Below are positions 32,800 to 44,000 of a stretch of DNA of 64,000 nt, piece after piece; the stretch's first letter is position 1, and the number at the start of each line of letters is the position of its first letter. The stretch lies in NCBI GenBank assembly GCA_011799875.1, contig CM022299.1, positions 208,946,070-209,010,069 of the forward strand. The letters run 5' to 3'. Both the position numbers and the translations under genes were made by a program. The notes under the pieces were generated by a model. The model did not search any database and was not told the DNA's origin. It worked only from the letters and a program-made list of their open reading frames with translations. This DNA comes from Thinopyrum elongatum (taxonomy: Eukaryota > Streptophyta > Magnoliopsida > Poales > Poaceae).

Positions 32800-33805
32800 T
32801 GTCGGTGTACTAGAATAGGGGTACCCTAGTACCCCGTACTTGTGCACGGGCAGTAGTAGCATCCCGCGGCCAGGCTTGCGGGAGGACAGCCAGAGAGAAG
32901 CTCAAGATTATTAAGCCATTCAAGAACAAAGTATACAAAGCAAGAGTTAAGACCCCGGCAAGAGGAGCTCGCCGGGAGGGACAGCTGAGGCCCAGCCTGG
33001 GCATTGCTGAAGCAGAGTACTTGCCGCGGCAAGGTACTTGCCCCGGCAAGTCATTGGCTGCGACAAGGTATTGGCTGCGGCAAGATAGCGGCTGCGGCAA
33101 GGTACTTGCCCCGGCAAGTTACCTTGCACGGCAAGCTATGGGCTGCGCCAAGCTGTCAGGTGTGGCAAGGTCTTGCCGCGGCAAGCGTTACTGTACCACT
33201 GTGCTACTGTGCTGCTCCGGTGCCTCTGCCAGCGTGGCGCTCTGGGTCCTTCCAAGCGTGCGTGGCAGGGCACTGTGTAGACGGCGGTGCACTGTAGATA
33301 GCGGTGCAGCAGCAGGTGGGATAGGCTTTTCCCACGTCCACGACGTCCGGGTACATGTATCTGGACAGCAAAGGCATGGGCATTTAATGCCCTTGTCCCC
33401 TGCCGTCAGTGGTAGGTAGGACATGTCATCCTGGTAATAGTGGCCTTACTGTAGCAACTTTCCACCTCTACCTTTACTGTTTGCCACCTGTTGGAGACCC
33501 CTTTGTGCGTATAAAAGGAGGCCCATGGGCAATGTGAAGGGGGAGGAACTGAAAGAGGGAGAGCTCCAGTTTTTACGCAGCTACTCGGTACTGTAGCGCT
33601 CCTGGAGCTAGAACAATCATACAGATAATAACCAAAAAGCAGGAGTAGGGTTATACGCATCCGTGCGGCCCGAACCTGGGTAAATCTCTCTCGTGCACTG
33701 TCGTGTTCTTCGCTAGATTTGCTCTTCGCGCGACCGTCTCTCCCTGCCGAACGTAAAGGGGTCCTTCTCTGGGTCCCATAGGTGATCGCGGATTCATCCC
33801 CGACA
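32800..33805 (+). repeat. Element 2 3' LTR
   Basis: It follows the purine-rich tract cccgggggctcc and ends gacatcatc with the target duplication. The TATA word is at 33510-33518. Relative to the 5' LTR it carries one extra unit of the cggcaag array (about 17 bp, containing a second aaggtacttgccccggc) near 33033-33050 and a small change near 33570. Confidence 0.93.
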
Positions 33806-33989
33806 TCATCTGTCTCTGAATCCTCCTCCGAGGAGCTATCTATAACCAGCAAGATATCTGCTTCAGTAGGTAGCATTGTCTGCTCTGAAGACCTTGTTTT
33901 CACTCCAGATTTTTCCATCACCAATTCAAATGGCTGATGCACAGGAAGAGTAGTTGAATATACAAACATTGTCGACAAATGGAATACGT

Positions 33990-34190
33990 AATACAAAAAA
34001 AGAATGGCATGATATAATTCACATATATGACGCTTGGCTAAATAGCATGGCATTGCATAATTCACATACATAATGCCTTGCAACAAGATAACATTACATA
34101 ATTCACATATATAATGTCTTGCAACAAGATGGCATTGCAAAATTCACATATATGGTAATTAGACACTAAACAAGTGGCATTCACACTACA
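33990..34190. repeat. Second intronic block of the ~43-bp repeat
   Basis: About four copies of a unit containing atggcatt.cataattcacatatat lie in the intron between exons 34520 and 33933, related to the array at 19265-19860. The matching array in two successive introns supports a tandem exon-plus-intron duplication. Confidence 0.7.
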
Positions 34191-34572
34191 GAAAGATATA
34201 AATTTGCATATGATCAATTTCAAATTTATTTTCCAAGACCAATCTGTATGGTTTGTGTTGCAAACATTACCTAATGCTCAAATTGCACATTATATGTGAA
34301 CATTTAGAGTAGCCTATGCTTTCAAATATGCCATGGGATTTCATTTGAACTTGCAATCCATCGCAAGAAAATAAATTAAAGCCAAAATACATCATTCGTA
34401 GCAACAAAAGGAATTGCATAAAATTCCCACATAATATAAATGCCTAAAAGCAGCACCAGGATAACAGTATCACTTCAAGGAAAGAAAGACAAAGAAAAAG
34501 ATGTTCAGATGTGCATTACCTTAGCCTTGATCTGTTTCGCTACCACATATTCGTCTACGCTTGCAAAATTAT

Positions 34573-35240
34573 CTGAGATAGGGAAAAACAAGACCATATT
34601 GTGTGCAGACAAGAAGAAATTTGCGGTTTGAGCTCGATTTCTACATTTTCATGAGGGGTGGAGAGCAGTCACAGGAGGGGTGGGAGTAGCAATTGGAAGG
34701 GGATAGGAGCAGCCATGAGAAGAGACAGATGGACAACGGGACAGGGAAATAGAGAAGCTGCTGCTCGAGGAAGTGTACTGGGTGAAGATAAGAGTATGAA
34801 GAGAGCTTGAGGGACTAAAAAAACTCAACCGCGTCGCCACTGCCTATGCAACGGGTTTACACCCTCGCTAGGGAACTTGACGGTGTTACACGTTCTAATT
34901 TTTCAGGAGGGAATAAGGAAGGGGTGCTGCTAGAAGAAAATCAATCGGGAGAGGAGCCGCCTGGGTTTGGGGAATGGCAGGAAGCATCCTGCTGCGATGT
35001 TGCCTCATCCTTGTCCATTCCGTGTTCTCTTGGCTGCGGAGATGTGAAGACGAAGGCAAGGTCTAGGAGGGCCAAGGCACGGGCATACTCGGTGGAGACC
35101 TTGGATAGCGGATGGAGATCCAACCCATGGTGGCGAAACAATTGGGTCCAAACTGTTCTAGTGGAAAGAGGTGGGAGGAGATCAGCAGAGAAAGTGGAAG
35201 CAGAATCGACGGGTCTTTTCTAGAGGAAGCAGCACGTGTA
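34573..35240 (-). other. Probable 5' part of the CACTA gene, exon structure unresolved
   Basis: Upstream of exon 34572-34520 the minus strand has a CT-rich stretch (34650-34810) with an ATG near 34716 followed by proline/leucine-rich codons and an early stop, and a GC-richer block at 34850-35220. This could be the promoter and first exon of the CACTA gene, but I could not join it in frame. No inverted TIR matching the left end is seen. Confidence 0.35.
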
Positions 35241-35943
35241 ACACAAGGCGATGCCACCGAAAATTGGATGTAGTCTCTAGAGTACTTCATGTATTTGTAT
35301 ATTACAGTTTCTAAAAAAATGGACTGACTATGAAAATACAAAAAAAAATTAAGGTACTTTCACAGTAACCCTATAATAGAAATTGAAAAAAATATCGAAT
35401 TGTAGACAATAATGTACGTATAATCACTGTATACACCAAGTTGGTTATAAGTACGATTTATATTGGAAGCTCTGAATTTATGAAGACTTCACACCACAAT
35501 CAAAAAAGAAGGAGCTAATTTTTTTTCGACCTCGTTGAATGCCATCTCAACGCAAAAATTTGCACAAATGTAGAAGGGTTTCTCATCTTTGATGTAATAT
35601 CTTTTTTCCACTTTTTGGTAATTTTATCTAAAAAGGAATAAAAACATGAAAGTATTGTTGACAGAATAGTACTATTCAACCATAATTATTGTTTCACAGA
35701 AAAGTGATGTAATATTTGTTTCTAGTTTTTGGTAATTTTATCTTAAGGGCATCTCCAAAGCTGACCTGCAAATATCTCAGGTGTATGTTCATTTTTATGT
35801 CCAAACGTGGTTCGCGGACATGATGCGGGACGGAGCCATCCAATGCCAATCACAAAGTATCCTGTTGGTAGGAGATCGATCAACCACACACTCCCGACCC
35901 CCGTGTCGCCAACCCTTGGCGACACGGGGGAGATCGTGACGCC
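35241..35943. other. AT-rich DNA and possible DNA-transposon end beside Angela
   Basis: 35241-35745 is AT-rich with a repeated phrase (ttttggtaattttatct at about 35613 and 35727) and no gene. From 35748, gggcatctccaaagctgac resembles the start of grass DNA transposons that begin gggcatctccaa. A 13-bp perfect inverted repeat follows at 35898-35930. The sequence probably resumes after Angela at about 59156. Confidence 0.4.
35898..35930. repeat. Perfect 13-bp inverted repeat (hairpin)
   Basis: The arm cccccgtgtcgcc (35898-35910) and its exact complement ggcgacacggggg (35918-35930) flank a 7-nt loop, aaccctt. It lies 13 bp from the Angela LTR start. Confidence 0.95.
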
Positions 35944-38900
35944 TGTTGGAAATATGCCCTAAAGGCAATAATATTTGTATTATTATATTTCCGTATTCAT
36001 AATTAAGAGTTTATATTTCATGCTATAACTGCTACGATCCTGGATTATGCGACTCAGGGAAAACTCATATGCGCGTGTGAAATGATAAACGGATAAAATG
36101 AAGGTTCCTAGTCTCACCTCTAAGACTAGCTCAAGTGTTGTTGGTGATCATGTTTTCCGGATCTTAGGATATCGTTAAGTGTAACGATGATCCTAAAACA
36201 ACATTGAGATTATGATGTTGGAAGAACGATCATATTGAATCGACCCAAACTTGTTTGTTATGAATTGAGTTAATGTCGTCTATATTCAATTATAATAACA
36301 CGGAGTGTTAGCATGTGTTTTAGTTCCTCAGACCATGAGAGTGTCTCGGTGATACGTCTCCATCGTATCTACTTTTCCAAACTCTTTTGCCCTTGTTTTG
36401 GACTCTAATTTGCATGATTTGAATGGAACTAACCCGGACTGACGTTGTTTTCAACAGAATTGCCATGGTGTTATTTTTGTGCTGAAATCAAAGTTCTCGA
36501 ATTGACCTGAAAATTTACAGAGAATATTTTTGGAATATATAAAAAATACTAGCGCAAGAATTAACCAGAGGGGGTCCACCCAGAGGCCACAAGCCTAGGG
36601 GGCTCCCCCCGGGGCGCGCCTAGAGGGCTTGTGGGCCCCCTGGACCTCCTCCGACCTCAAATCCAACTCTATTTGACCCTATTCGGGGAGAAAAATATCA
36701 AAGAGAAGGATTCATCTCGTTTTACGATACGAAGCCGCCGCCACCTCCTATTCTTCATCGGGAGGGCTGATCTGGAGTCCGTTCGAGGTTCCGGAGAGGG
36801 GGATTTGTCGCCATCATCATCATCAACCTTCCTCCATCACCAATTTCATGATGCTCACCGCCGAGAGTGAGTAATTCCATCGTAGGCTTGTTGGACGGTG
36901 ATGGGTTGGATTAGATTTATCATGTAATTGAGTTAGTTTTGTTAGGGTTTGATCCCTAGTATCCACTACGTTCTAAGATTGATGTTGCTATGACTTTGCT
37001 ATGCTTAATGCTTGTCACTAGGGCCCGAGTGCCATTATTTCAGATCTAAACCTATTATGTTTTCATGAATATATGTGAGTTCTTGATCCTATCTCGCAAG
37101 TTGTAGACACCTATTACGAGTTATGATCTGCACACCCCAAGGTGACAATAATTGGGATTCTTTTCAGTGATTACCGTAGTTTGAGGAGTTCATGTATTCA
37201 CTAAGTGCTAATGCTTTGGTCCAGTTCTCTATTAAAAAGAGGCCTTAATATCCCTTAGTTTCCATTAGGACCCCGCTGCCACGGGAGGGTAGGACAAAAG
37301 ATGTCATGCAAGTTCTTTTCCATAAGCACGTATGACCATATATGGAATACATGCCTACATTATATCGATGAATTGGAGCTAGTTCTGTGTCACCCTACGT
37401 TATGACTGCTACATGATGAATATTATCCAACACAATTATCATTGCCGATCCGATGCTTACGAGCTTTTCACATATTGATCTTTGCTAAGTTACTTTCGTT
37501 GCTACTGCTGTTACAATCATTACAAAACTACTACTGTTACTTTTGCCACCGTTACCATTACTTCCATACTACTTTGCTACTAAATACTTTGCTGCAGTTA
37601 TTAAGTCTTTCAGGTGAGGTTGAATTGACAACTCAGCTGCTAATACTCGTGAATATTCTTTGGCTCCCCTTGTGTCGAATCAATAAATTTGGGTTGAATA
37701 CTCTACCCTCGAAAACTGTTGCGATCCCCTATACTTGTGGGTTATCACTCAGTCACTTCCTACCAGATGGTGGGCTTTGGGGTTGCTCAAACGTCATCTG
37801 TAACAAGGTGATCATAACGACAACTTTCAGGCTCACTAGAAAGTTTGACAAGTGACCGGATAGCTCGAGAGTGGGATTTTCTCCTCCGACGATGGAGAGA
37901 TATTCTTAGGACCCTCTCGGTGTGACATCATCCATCATCGTCTGGCCATACACAGGTGACTATGTCACGGGGATGCCGGAACACGTTAACGAGAAAGAAG
38001 AACAAAACTGGTAACGGGAGCAACGGTATAGTGAGCATGGTGATGACTCAGGAGGATACCGATGCATACCGGGTTTTGTAAAGTATCGCAAAGCAAAGGG
38101 AACATCACATGATAACCAAAGGTTCACTCGAATATCATTCGTGTAATCATAGGGACCAATACGGATGTCCATGCTTCTGCTACCGGTAATTGAACGAAGG
38201 AGTTTCGTTCATGTCTATGGTTACCGAACCTACGGGGTCACAAGCTTAAGGTAATCACGATTTGCTGAGTGTTAGTAGGACAGGAGTGATGGGAATATAT
38301 TTGTGGAATTTTTTCATTAATATCCAGAATAGTTCCGAGAGGTTCCGGAAACGTTTCGGGGTCATCGGAAGGGTTTCGGTGAATATCGGGTAATACCGGG
38401 TATTACCGATTAATATATATAGGTGGAAAATGTTTTCAGAGATGTTAAATTATATATATTATTCTCTTAAAATGTTTAGAATAAAAATATATTTAATTTA
38501 ATATCAACGGGCGAAATAAAGGCCAAGAGGTGGAGAAGGAGTTGGGCCACAAGGGCCCAACAAGGGAGGCGCCCCCCTTTCCTAAAGGGGGGGTGGCGAA
38601 TACTACTTGGAGGGGGACTCCTACTCCCCCTCCCTTAGCTGGCGCCCCAAGGGGGCTCTTCCCCCTTGGTGGCAGCCCCTCTTCCCCCCAATCCTATATA
38701 TACTAGAGGATTTCCACCCTATGGAGACACAAGTTTTGGGAGCCTCCTCTAGTTGATCTAGTTCTAGTTGGTCCTAGACTAATTAGAGATAGCCCTAGCC
38801 ACCTCTAATCCTCATAATTAGAAGCCATGTGTGGTTCTAATCTCCTCCCTCTACTTCTTCGGCGACGATTAGCTCTGGACGGCGAAGCGCTGCCGGATCG

Positions 38901-39153
38901 TGAAGACCATACGCTTGCAACCAAGTAGAGAGGTCGTGCTTTCGGTCTTCAGTTCGAGGGATCGTTCGAAGGCGGTTCATGGGATCGTCATCAACGTTCG
39001 AGGGACTTCAAGTACGATCTACACTGACTCGTCTACTTCCGCTGCACTCCGGAGTCGGTAATGATCGCTTATCACAACCCGTTATGCATCTTCGTATTGT
39101 TCTTGGGTGATCATAGGTGCGAATTTTTTTGTTTTCTACTATGTTTCCCAACA
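35944..39153 (+). repeat. Angela 5' LTR, split by a solo LTR
   Basis: It begins TGTTGGAAATATGCCC and ends tttcccaaca; 36350-37752 is inserted DNA. A TATA-like tatatatacta is at about 38695-38705. The primer-binding site follows at 39155 (tggcatcatgag), a worn version of the initiator-Met tRNA complement used by this family. Confidence 0.9.
36350..37747 (+). mobile_element. Solo LTR of an Athila-like family inside the Angela 5' LTR
   Basis: It begins TGATACGTCTCCATCG and ends cttgtgggttatca. Target duplications are ctcgg (36345-36349) and ctcag (37748-37752), one mismatch; the uninterrupted Angela 3' LTR reads gtctcggtcacttcc at about 57735-57749, which confirms the exact insertion point. It is the same family as the antisense copy at 4986-6388. 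Confidence 0.92.
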
Positions 39154-41070
39154 GTGGCATCATGAGCTGGTTTATGAGTAGATGCAGGTTGCGATCTAGA
39201 TCACATCTTTTATGTGAGGGTTGATGTTCTTGCTATGCTTCCCACGAGTGTTGCTTCGGTCCAGTTCATCGGCAGAATGATGTAGTTTTGCTACAAGGTT
39301 CTGACAATCGTTTGACTCTGGCTGTCAATGATCTGCTAACAGTTCCTTGGGCTACATCATAGTCGAGAATAGTGAACCGTCGCGTACACAAGAGGGTGTC
39401 GAAGATGGATGATCTTCTAGGGGGTCACATGTATTGACGAAGTTTAGTGTGGGGGATGAGACTTTCAATTAAGTCTCTCTTTCACACACCCCGAAACTTA
39501 ATCTAGCATCAAGAACATCGCCTTGTTGTGCTTGCGTAGGTAGCTAGTCTTAATTGCTAAAGCTGGTTAACCACATAACTAAATTTTTGCTAAAACCGAT
39601 TAGAGGACGTCTAACTTGGTTTTGCAGGGTTTGCATATGATGCGGTATAGCCTGTCATGATAATGAGTTTATGTATGAGATGGTTATATGTTGTAACGTT
39701 AAGTGGCCTGCGCGTCATGGCATGATGGCTGGAGCCACGAGATTGCCACCTTAATGTAAATATAGTAGAGATAGGTTACAGGTGATGGTGGCAAAACATA
39801 CACGGAGGACCTCGATGAGGAGAAGATGTACCAGGCGCGGGAAGAGGATCTATAATTTCGTGCCACGGCAGAACTTCAAATTTTGGTGTCACGGCAACGT
39901 TTTCTAAAATGGTCACCACGGGAACATTTTCTAAGATTGCCACCACGGCAATGTTTTTGAAACAATTGCCTCGGTAATGAAATATTGGCCATCACGTTGC
40001 TTCAACTGGAGATTGAAGATGATCATGGAGGACTTCTGGCGCCCAGGGCTATACCATATCATGCTATTATGAATTGTCTATGAAGTTTATCCCTTTGTTG
40101 TTTGCACCCTTTGATTGCTCAGTAGTCAATTAGTAGGGTGATCTCTCACAGTAAATATCAAGTCAAAATGTGCTCTTCCCAGTGTTGCAACCGTCTATAA
40201 CACGTAGTGTTCCGGAGTGCGACATGTACACATGAGCACAAATGGATCATGAGGTGTAAGGCGGGGATGGTCAGACCATGCATGCACGTCGTCTTGAAGT
40301 TCTGGCAGAATAGTTCTGAGCTCGGAGCACAAAGCATCAAAAGATGAACAAGAGTCATATGGAGATATGATCGGCAAAAGATTGCCCACCGGTCAAAATT
40401 CTCGTCATCATGATGCACACATCAATGGCTGAGAACTAGACTTGGATCTTGAATCACTTAAAATCAATTATGAGAGATATAGATTTGAGTGGGAGCACAA
40501 TTATGTATTAATTAAGTTTAATAACTAGTGAAAATTAATTATGAACAATGTCTATGTGTAGTTTGCATTATAGTTGTAGAATTATGGCTCACAGTTCCAC
40601 CTTTGTTGTTGAAATTGATTGACTCCTATTTGTCTGGTTGAATCTTTATGATTGAGAGGATCGTCCTCTAAGAGTGCCAAGAAAGATTTTTGTCCTACTA
40701 CATACTTGCAATGCTCTCCCGCTAATGCTATGGATGACGAGACTTATGTCCTTCGATCCAAAAGTTTATATTGTATTACAGTCTGCTTGCTTCCGAGAAA
40801 CCTAAACTTCAAAATGTTTGGGATAGTTATGTGATATTCTTGGAACTGAAAATTATTTTCAGAAACAAACAAAAATTAAAAAGATATGAGATATCTAAAG
40901 AAGTGTTTTGTTTGCAAGTTCTAGTGAAGTGTTCAACTATATCTAGGACTGAAATGCGTAAGATCCGGAAGAACGCCAGTCATAAGTTGATGGCGAAAAC
41001 TTAAAGAGAAAGAACAAAACCAAAGGATGTAATAAGATTTACATGCCTAGGGAAGTTCAGGGGTCACGCC
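39154..41070 (+). pseudogene. Angela leader and gag region, decayed
   Basis: No open frame of useful length remains. A short three-copy tandem repeat lies at about 39880-39990 (cacggcaacgttttctaaa, then ccacgggaacattttcta, then ccacggcaatgtttttga), period about 32 bp. The position downstream of the primer-binding site means this should contain the leader and gag, but I can only point to the position, not to a readable domain. Confidence 0.5.
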
Positions 41071-44000
41071 TGTAACACCCCTATGTAATGGTGCTACAGT
41101 AATCCATCATGATGATGCTAAGCTACTGTGATTTGCAATGATAATCATGTTGGGATAATATCTCATTTCAAATTCCTTCTCTAAATCCAATTCAAATTCA
41201 AAGTGAAAAATGAATTTACACAAAATCTACCGGATAAATGTTCGTCAGACAGCAAATATTCCATAACATTTATTTGTTAAGGAAAACAACATCACCCTTA
41301 TGTAAAGATGAACTGTATCAATTAAATCAGTACCAATTCAGTATTTTTAAATGCTATTCCATTTATGAAAAATCCATTTGATTCCACTTTGCCTCCAAAT
41401 TAATTGTGGCAGTGCCAAATATTGCTAGAGAGTTTTGTGGCTTAGTTCCACATTTTTCTAAAAATGTTTGGTGGCCCACAAAATCCTTTTCTATCTCTAT
41501 TAATAAATAAAAAGAAACAGAAAAACCTAAAAAAGAGAAAAGGGCAGAGGTCACTTACCTGCACCCACCTGTTACTGGGCCGCGGCAACAGTGGCCGGCC
41601 CAGCCCACCCTTACCTACTTCTCCCTCCGCGTCCTCGTCCCTGTGGCTGGGCGCGCGCGCACCGGCGAGCTGCCGACACGGCGACGCCCTCGCCTGGGCG
41701 AGAGGATAAGGGCGAGCCCCCGTCCATCTCCCCTGGTCGCCCATCACTCTCCCCTCTCCTTTCCCTCGCGCTCGCTCGCTCCCTCTCTTCTCTACCGAGT
41801 GCTGCCGCCGCCACTGCCCCGTCGACCTCGCGGCCACCGGCGCCGGCCCGACCTTCCGTGCTGTCCAGAAGGATCACCGGCATCCGCCACCTCGTCCGGC
41901 ACTCTCCGCTGGAGTCGGGGACCCCCGCAACTGCCGTACGCCTCCGCCCCCATCTCCGACCGTCGCGGCCACTCCGGCGACCTCCGTCGACGGCTCCTGC
42001 TCCTAAACTCCCCGACGAGCCTTCGTGAGCTCCTACGTAAGCTCCACCCACTCTCCCTTCTCCGTTTAAGCTCCATTTCGGGTTCTATTCGCTGCCGCCA
42101 TCACGCCCGAATGCATCGCCATGGAGCTCGTCGCCGGCGAGCCTCCGACGACCAAATGGTCCTGGGCTCGTGCCCATCGAGCTCACCGCGCCGCGTAGAT
42201 CACCCCTGGCCGCCTAGTTCGCTCATGCGCTCACTGCAACACCAAACTCGAGCACCATCCGTAGCCGCCGCCGCATGCCGTCGTCACCGTCGCCGATTCC
42301 GGCCGCCCCCTCCTACAAGGCCACCTCCATCAGACGCGGCACGAAGCGCCCGTTCCAGAGAGCCCAACCGCGCGTAAAACGAGCCACCATAGCGCGTTTT
42401 CGAGCTCGTTGGAGCTCACCGCCGTGTTAAGGGCTCGCCGGAGTAACTCCGGCAGCCAGCGCTGATGTGGTGCCCACGTGGCAACCCCCTGAGTCCCTGG
42501 CAGCTAGGCCCCGCGGGCCCAGTTGACCCAGTTGACCAGGTCAACGGCTGACTGGGCAGCCCCAGTCACTGACTGGTGGGCCCCAGTTGACTGGTCAACT
42601 GGTCAGCCGACCGCTGACACCAAGCTTGCATCATGCTGACATCATATTTCATTTCTGTTAATTTAAATAAATTCCAGAATATGATTAAAACTTTAGAAAA
42701 TTGTAGAAATAAAACCGTAGCTCGGATCGAAAAACTATATATGAAAGTTGCTCAGAACAACGAGACGAATCCAACCGTGCCATCTGTTTCCGTGTCAGAA
42801 CCCTCTACGGAGGTGAACCCGCAACTTTTGGCCTGTTTTCGGTAGATAAATAGTGCAGATATACCGGTTAATAATTCCAACTTAAATCCTAAAATAACTA
42901 AAATGGTTTAGACATACTTTTAGCCAACCCTGCACTACACGTTAGAATAGCATGCTCTGTGTTGCTTATGTTTGCCGTGTATTTATCTATTTCTTCCCCC
43001 TCTTCTCTCTCGGTAGATCCCGGTACCGACGTAGTCCCCGAGACCGACGCAGCTCCGGTGATTGGCTACACTACCGACGACCAGACCTCTGCCGCAGAGC
43101 TTCTAGGCAAGCACCCCCCCTTTGAACATGCCTATATCGCCTATTCTTTCTCCCTCCTGCTTGCATTAGAATTTGCTACTGCTTTGAGTTATCCTATTCT
43201 GATGCATAGCCTGTTTATTGTAACTTGCTATTGATACCTTACCTGCTTATCCTAAACTACTTAGTATAGGCTGGATAGAGACCCACCAGAGACACCACTT
43301 TGACCCAGTAGCCCCCGCTGGATTATCAGATGACTCGATCAACGTGGTCGACAACCAGGCCCCGGCACCGCACATCACCACCCCTTAGTTGTACGGCACT
43401 GTAGCGTTACCATCGAGTGTCGAGGGTGATACCTCGTTTAGCACTTCTGATGTTAACTCTGTAGAGTAGCTATTCAGTCATGGTCATCGAGGGTGATTCC
43501 TCCTTCACCACTTCTGATAACGACGCCGTCGTGCAACACCTCAAGTGTGAACCTCGAGGGTGATTCCTCCTAAGTTCACCTTGACGGATACATCAATTAG
43601 GAATCCAACGAGGGTGATACCTCGGATTCCCTGATGTTATGGACACACGGATACTTGGACTTTACAACTGTTACTTGGAAAGGCGGGTCGACCCTGAGGG
43701 GTATCCGCGAGTGATGGGAAGTCAGGTTGACCAGGAGGGTACCCGAGAGATAAATACGAGGCGTGGCCGGGCATTCTTAGCCCTTGCCGCAAGTCCTCGA
43801 GGCGGGGTGATAGGGTCACATCGATCGTGAGTCTCTGCTCGTTACCGCACTACCAACACACTAACAATTTGGATATTTGATCCGAGTGGGCCTCTGGCCC
43901 GATAGCACTAACCATCACGCGATAATAGTTATGGGCACTCTGCATCATGGCATCAGCCGAAAGCTCTGTCAGACGTCCAGTTCAGCATTGTGGCATGGTC

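Larger units (their letters stand above)
19903..33805 (+). mobile_element. Tat-lineage Gypsy LTR-retrotransposon (element 2) with spliced antisense gene
   Basis: A complete 13,903-bp element with LTRs at 19903-20892 and 32800-33805 and a perfect target duplication, tcatc (19898-19902 and 33806-33810). The order is gag, protease, RT, RNase H, second RNase H, a repeat-rich linker, integrase, then a 4-kb antisense gene before the 3' LTR. LTRs differ by about 8-9 substitutions, mostly transitions, plus two indels (about 1%, roughly 0.3-0.4 million years at 1.3e-8). It interrupted an exon of the CACTA gene. Confidence 0.93.
17933..34572 (-). pseudogene. CACTA-associated spliced gene (coiled-coil protein), interrupted by element 2
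   Basis: I can assemble five minus-strand exons: 34572-34520; 33933-33806 joined across element 2 to 19897-19876 (150 nt in total, one TSD copy counted); 19214-18851; 18768-18739 (30 nt); and 18370-17933, ending in a stop. Each junction has GT/AG borders (for example AAG/GTAATG, GAG/GTGTAT, CAG/GTATGT) and phase 0. Exon 19214-18851 is 364 nt and needs a 1-nt shift near 19060; its last codon before the donor is TAG. The final exon encodes a heptad-rich coiled coil of about 100 residues with a Q-rich tail. The second and third exons both start P-F-E-L, suggesting exon duplication. The first exon is not resolved. Function is unknown; a TnpA-like DNA-binding accessory protein is possible. Confidence 0.6.
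6544..35240 (-). mobile_element. CACTA-type DNA transposon, host of Gypsy elements 1 and 2
   Basis: The left end begins CACTACAAAAAAATACAC at 6544 preceded by tta, which fits the 3-bp target duplication of CACTA elements. Inward lie subterminal repeats (to 7198, resuming at 17043-17640), then a minus-strand spliced gene. The body is split by element 1 (7199-17042) and element 2 (19903-33805). I could not find the matching right terminus; sequence resembling the element's gene extends to at least 34572, and the end given here is a guess. No Transposase_21-type (TNPD) transposase is visible, so the copy appears non-autonomous or deleted. Confidence 0.65.

Noticed and set aside
33406..34140. 244-codon minus-strand frame at the element 2 right border
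   Set aside because: It runs from the LTR through a real CACTA exon into intronic repeats. The continuity is accidental; the exon part is annotated separately.
35241..35943. Possible right terminus of the CACTA element
   Set aside because: I searched by eye for an inverted copy of the left end (ending in tagtg) and found none, so the border remains unassigned.
41591..42377. Long GC-rich reading frames on both strands in the element 3 5' LTR (and again at 50645-51286)
   Set aside because: The frames are Pro/Arg/Ser-rich and exist on both strands because of composition. Indels between the two LTR copies break the frames, so they are not conserved as protein.
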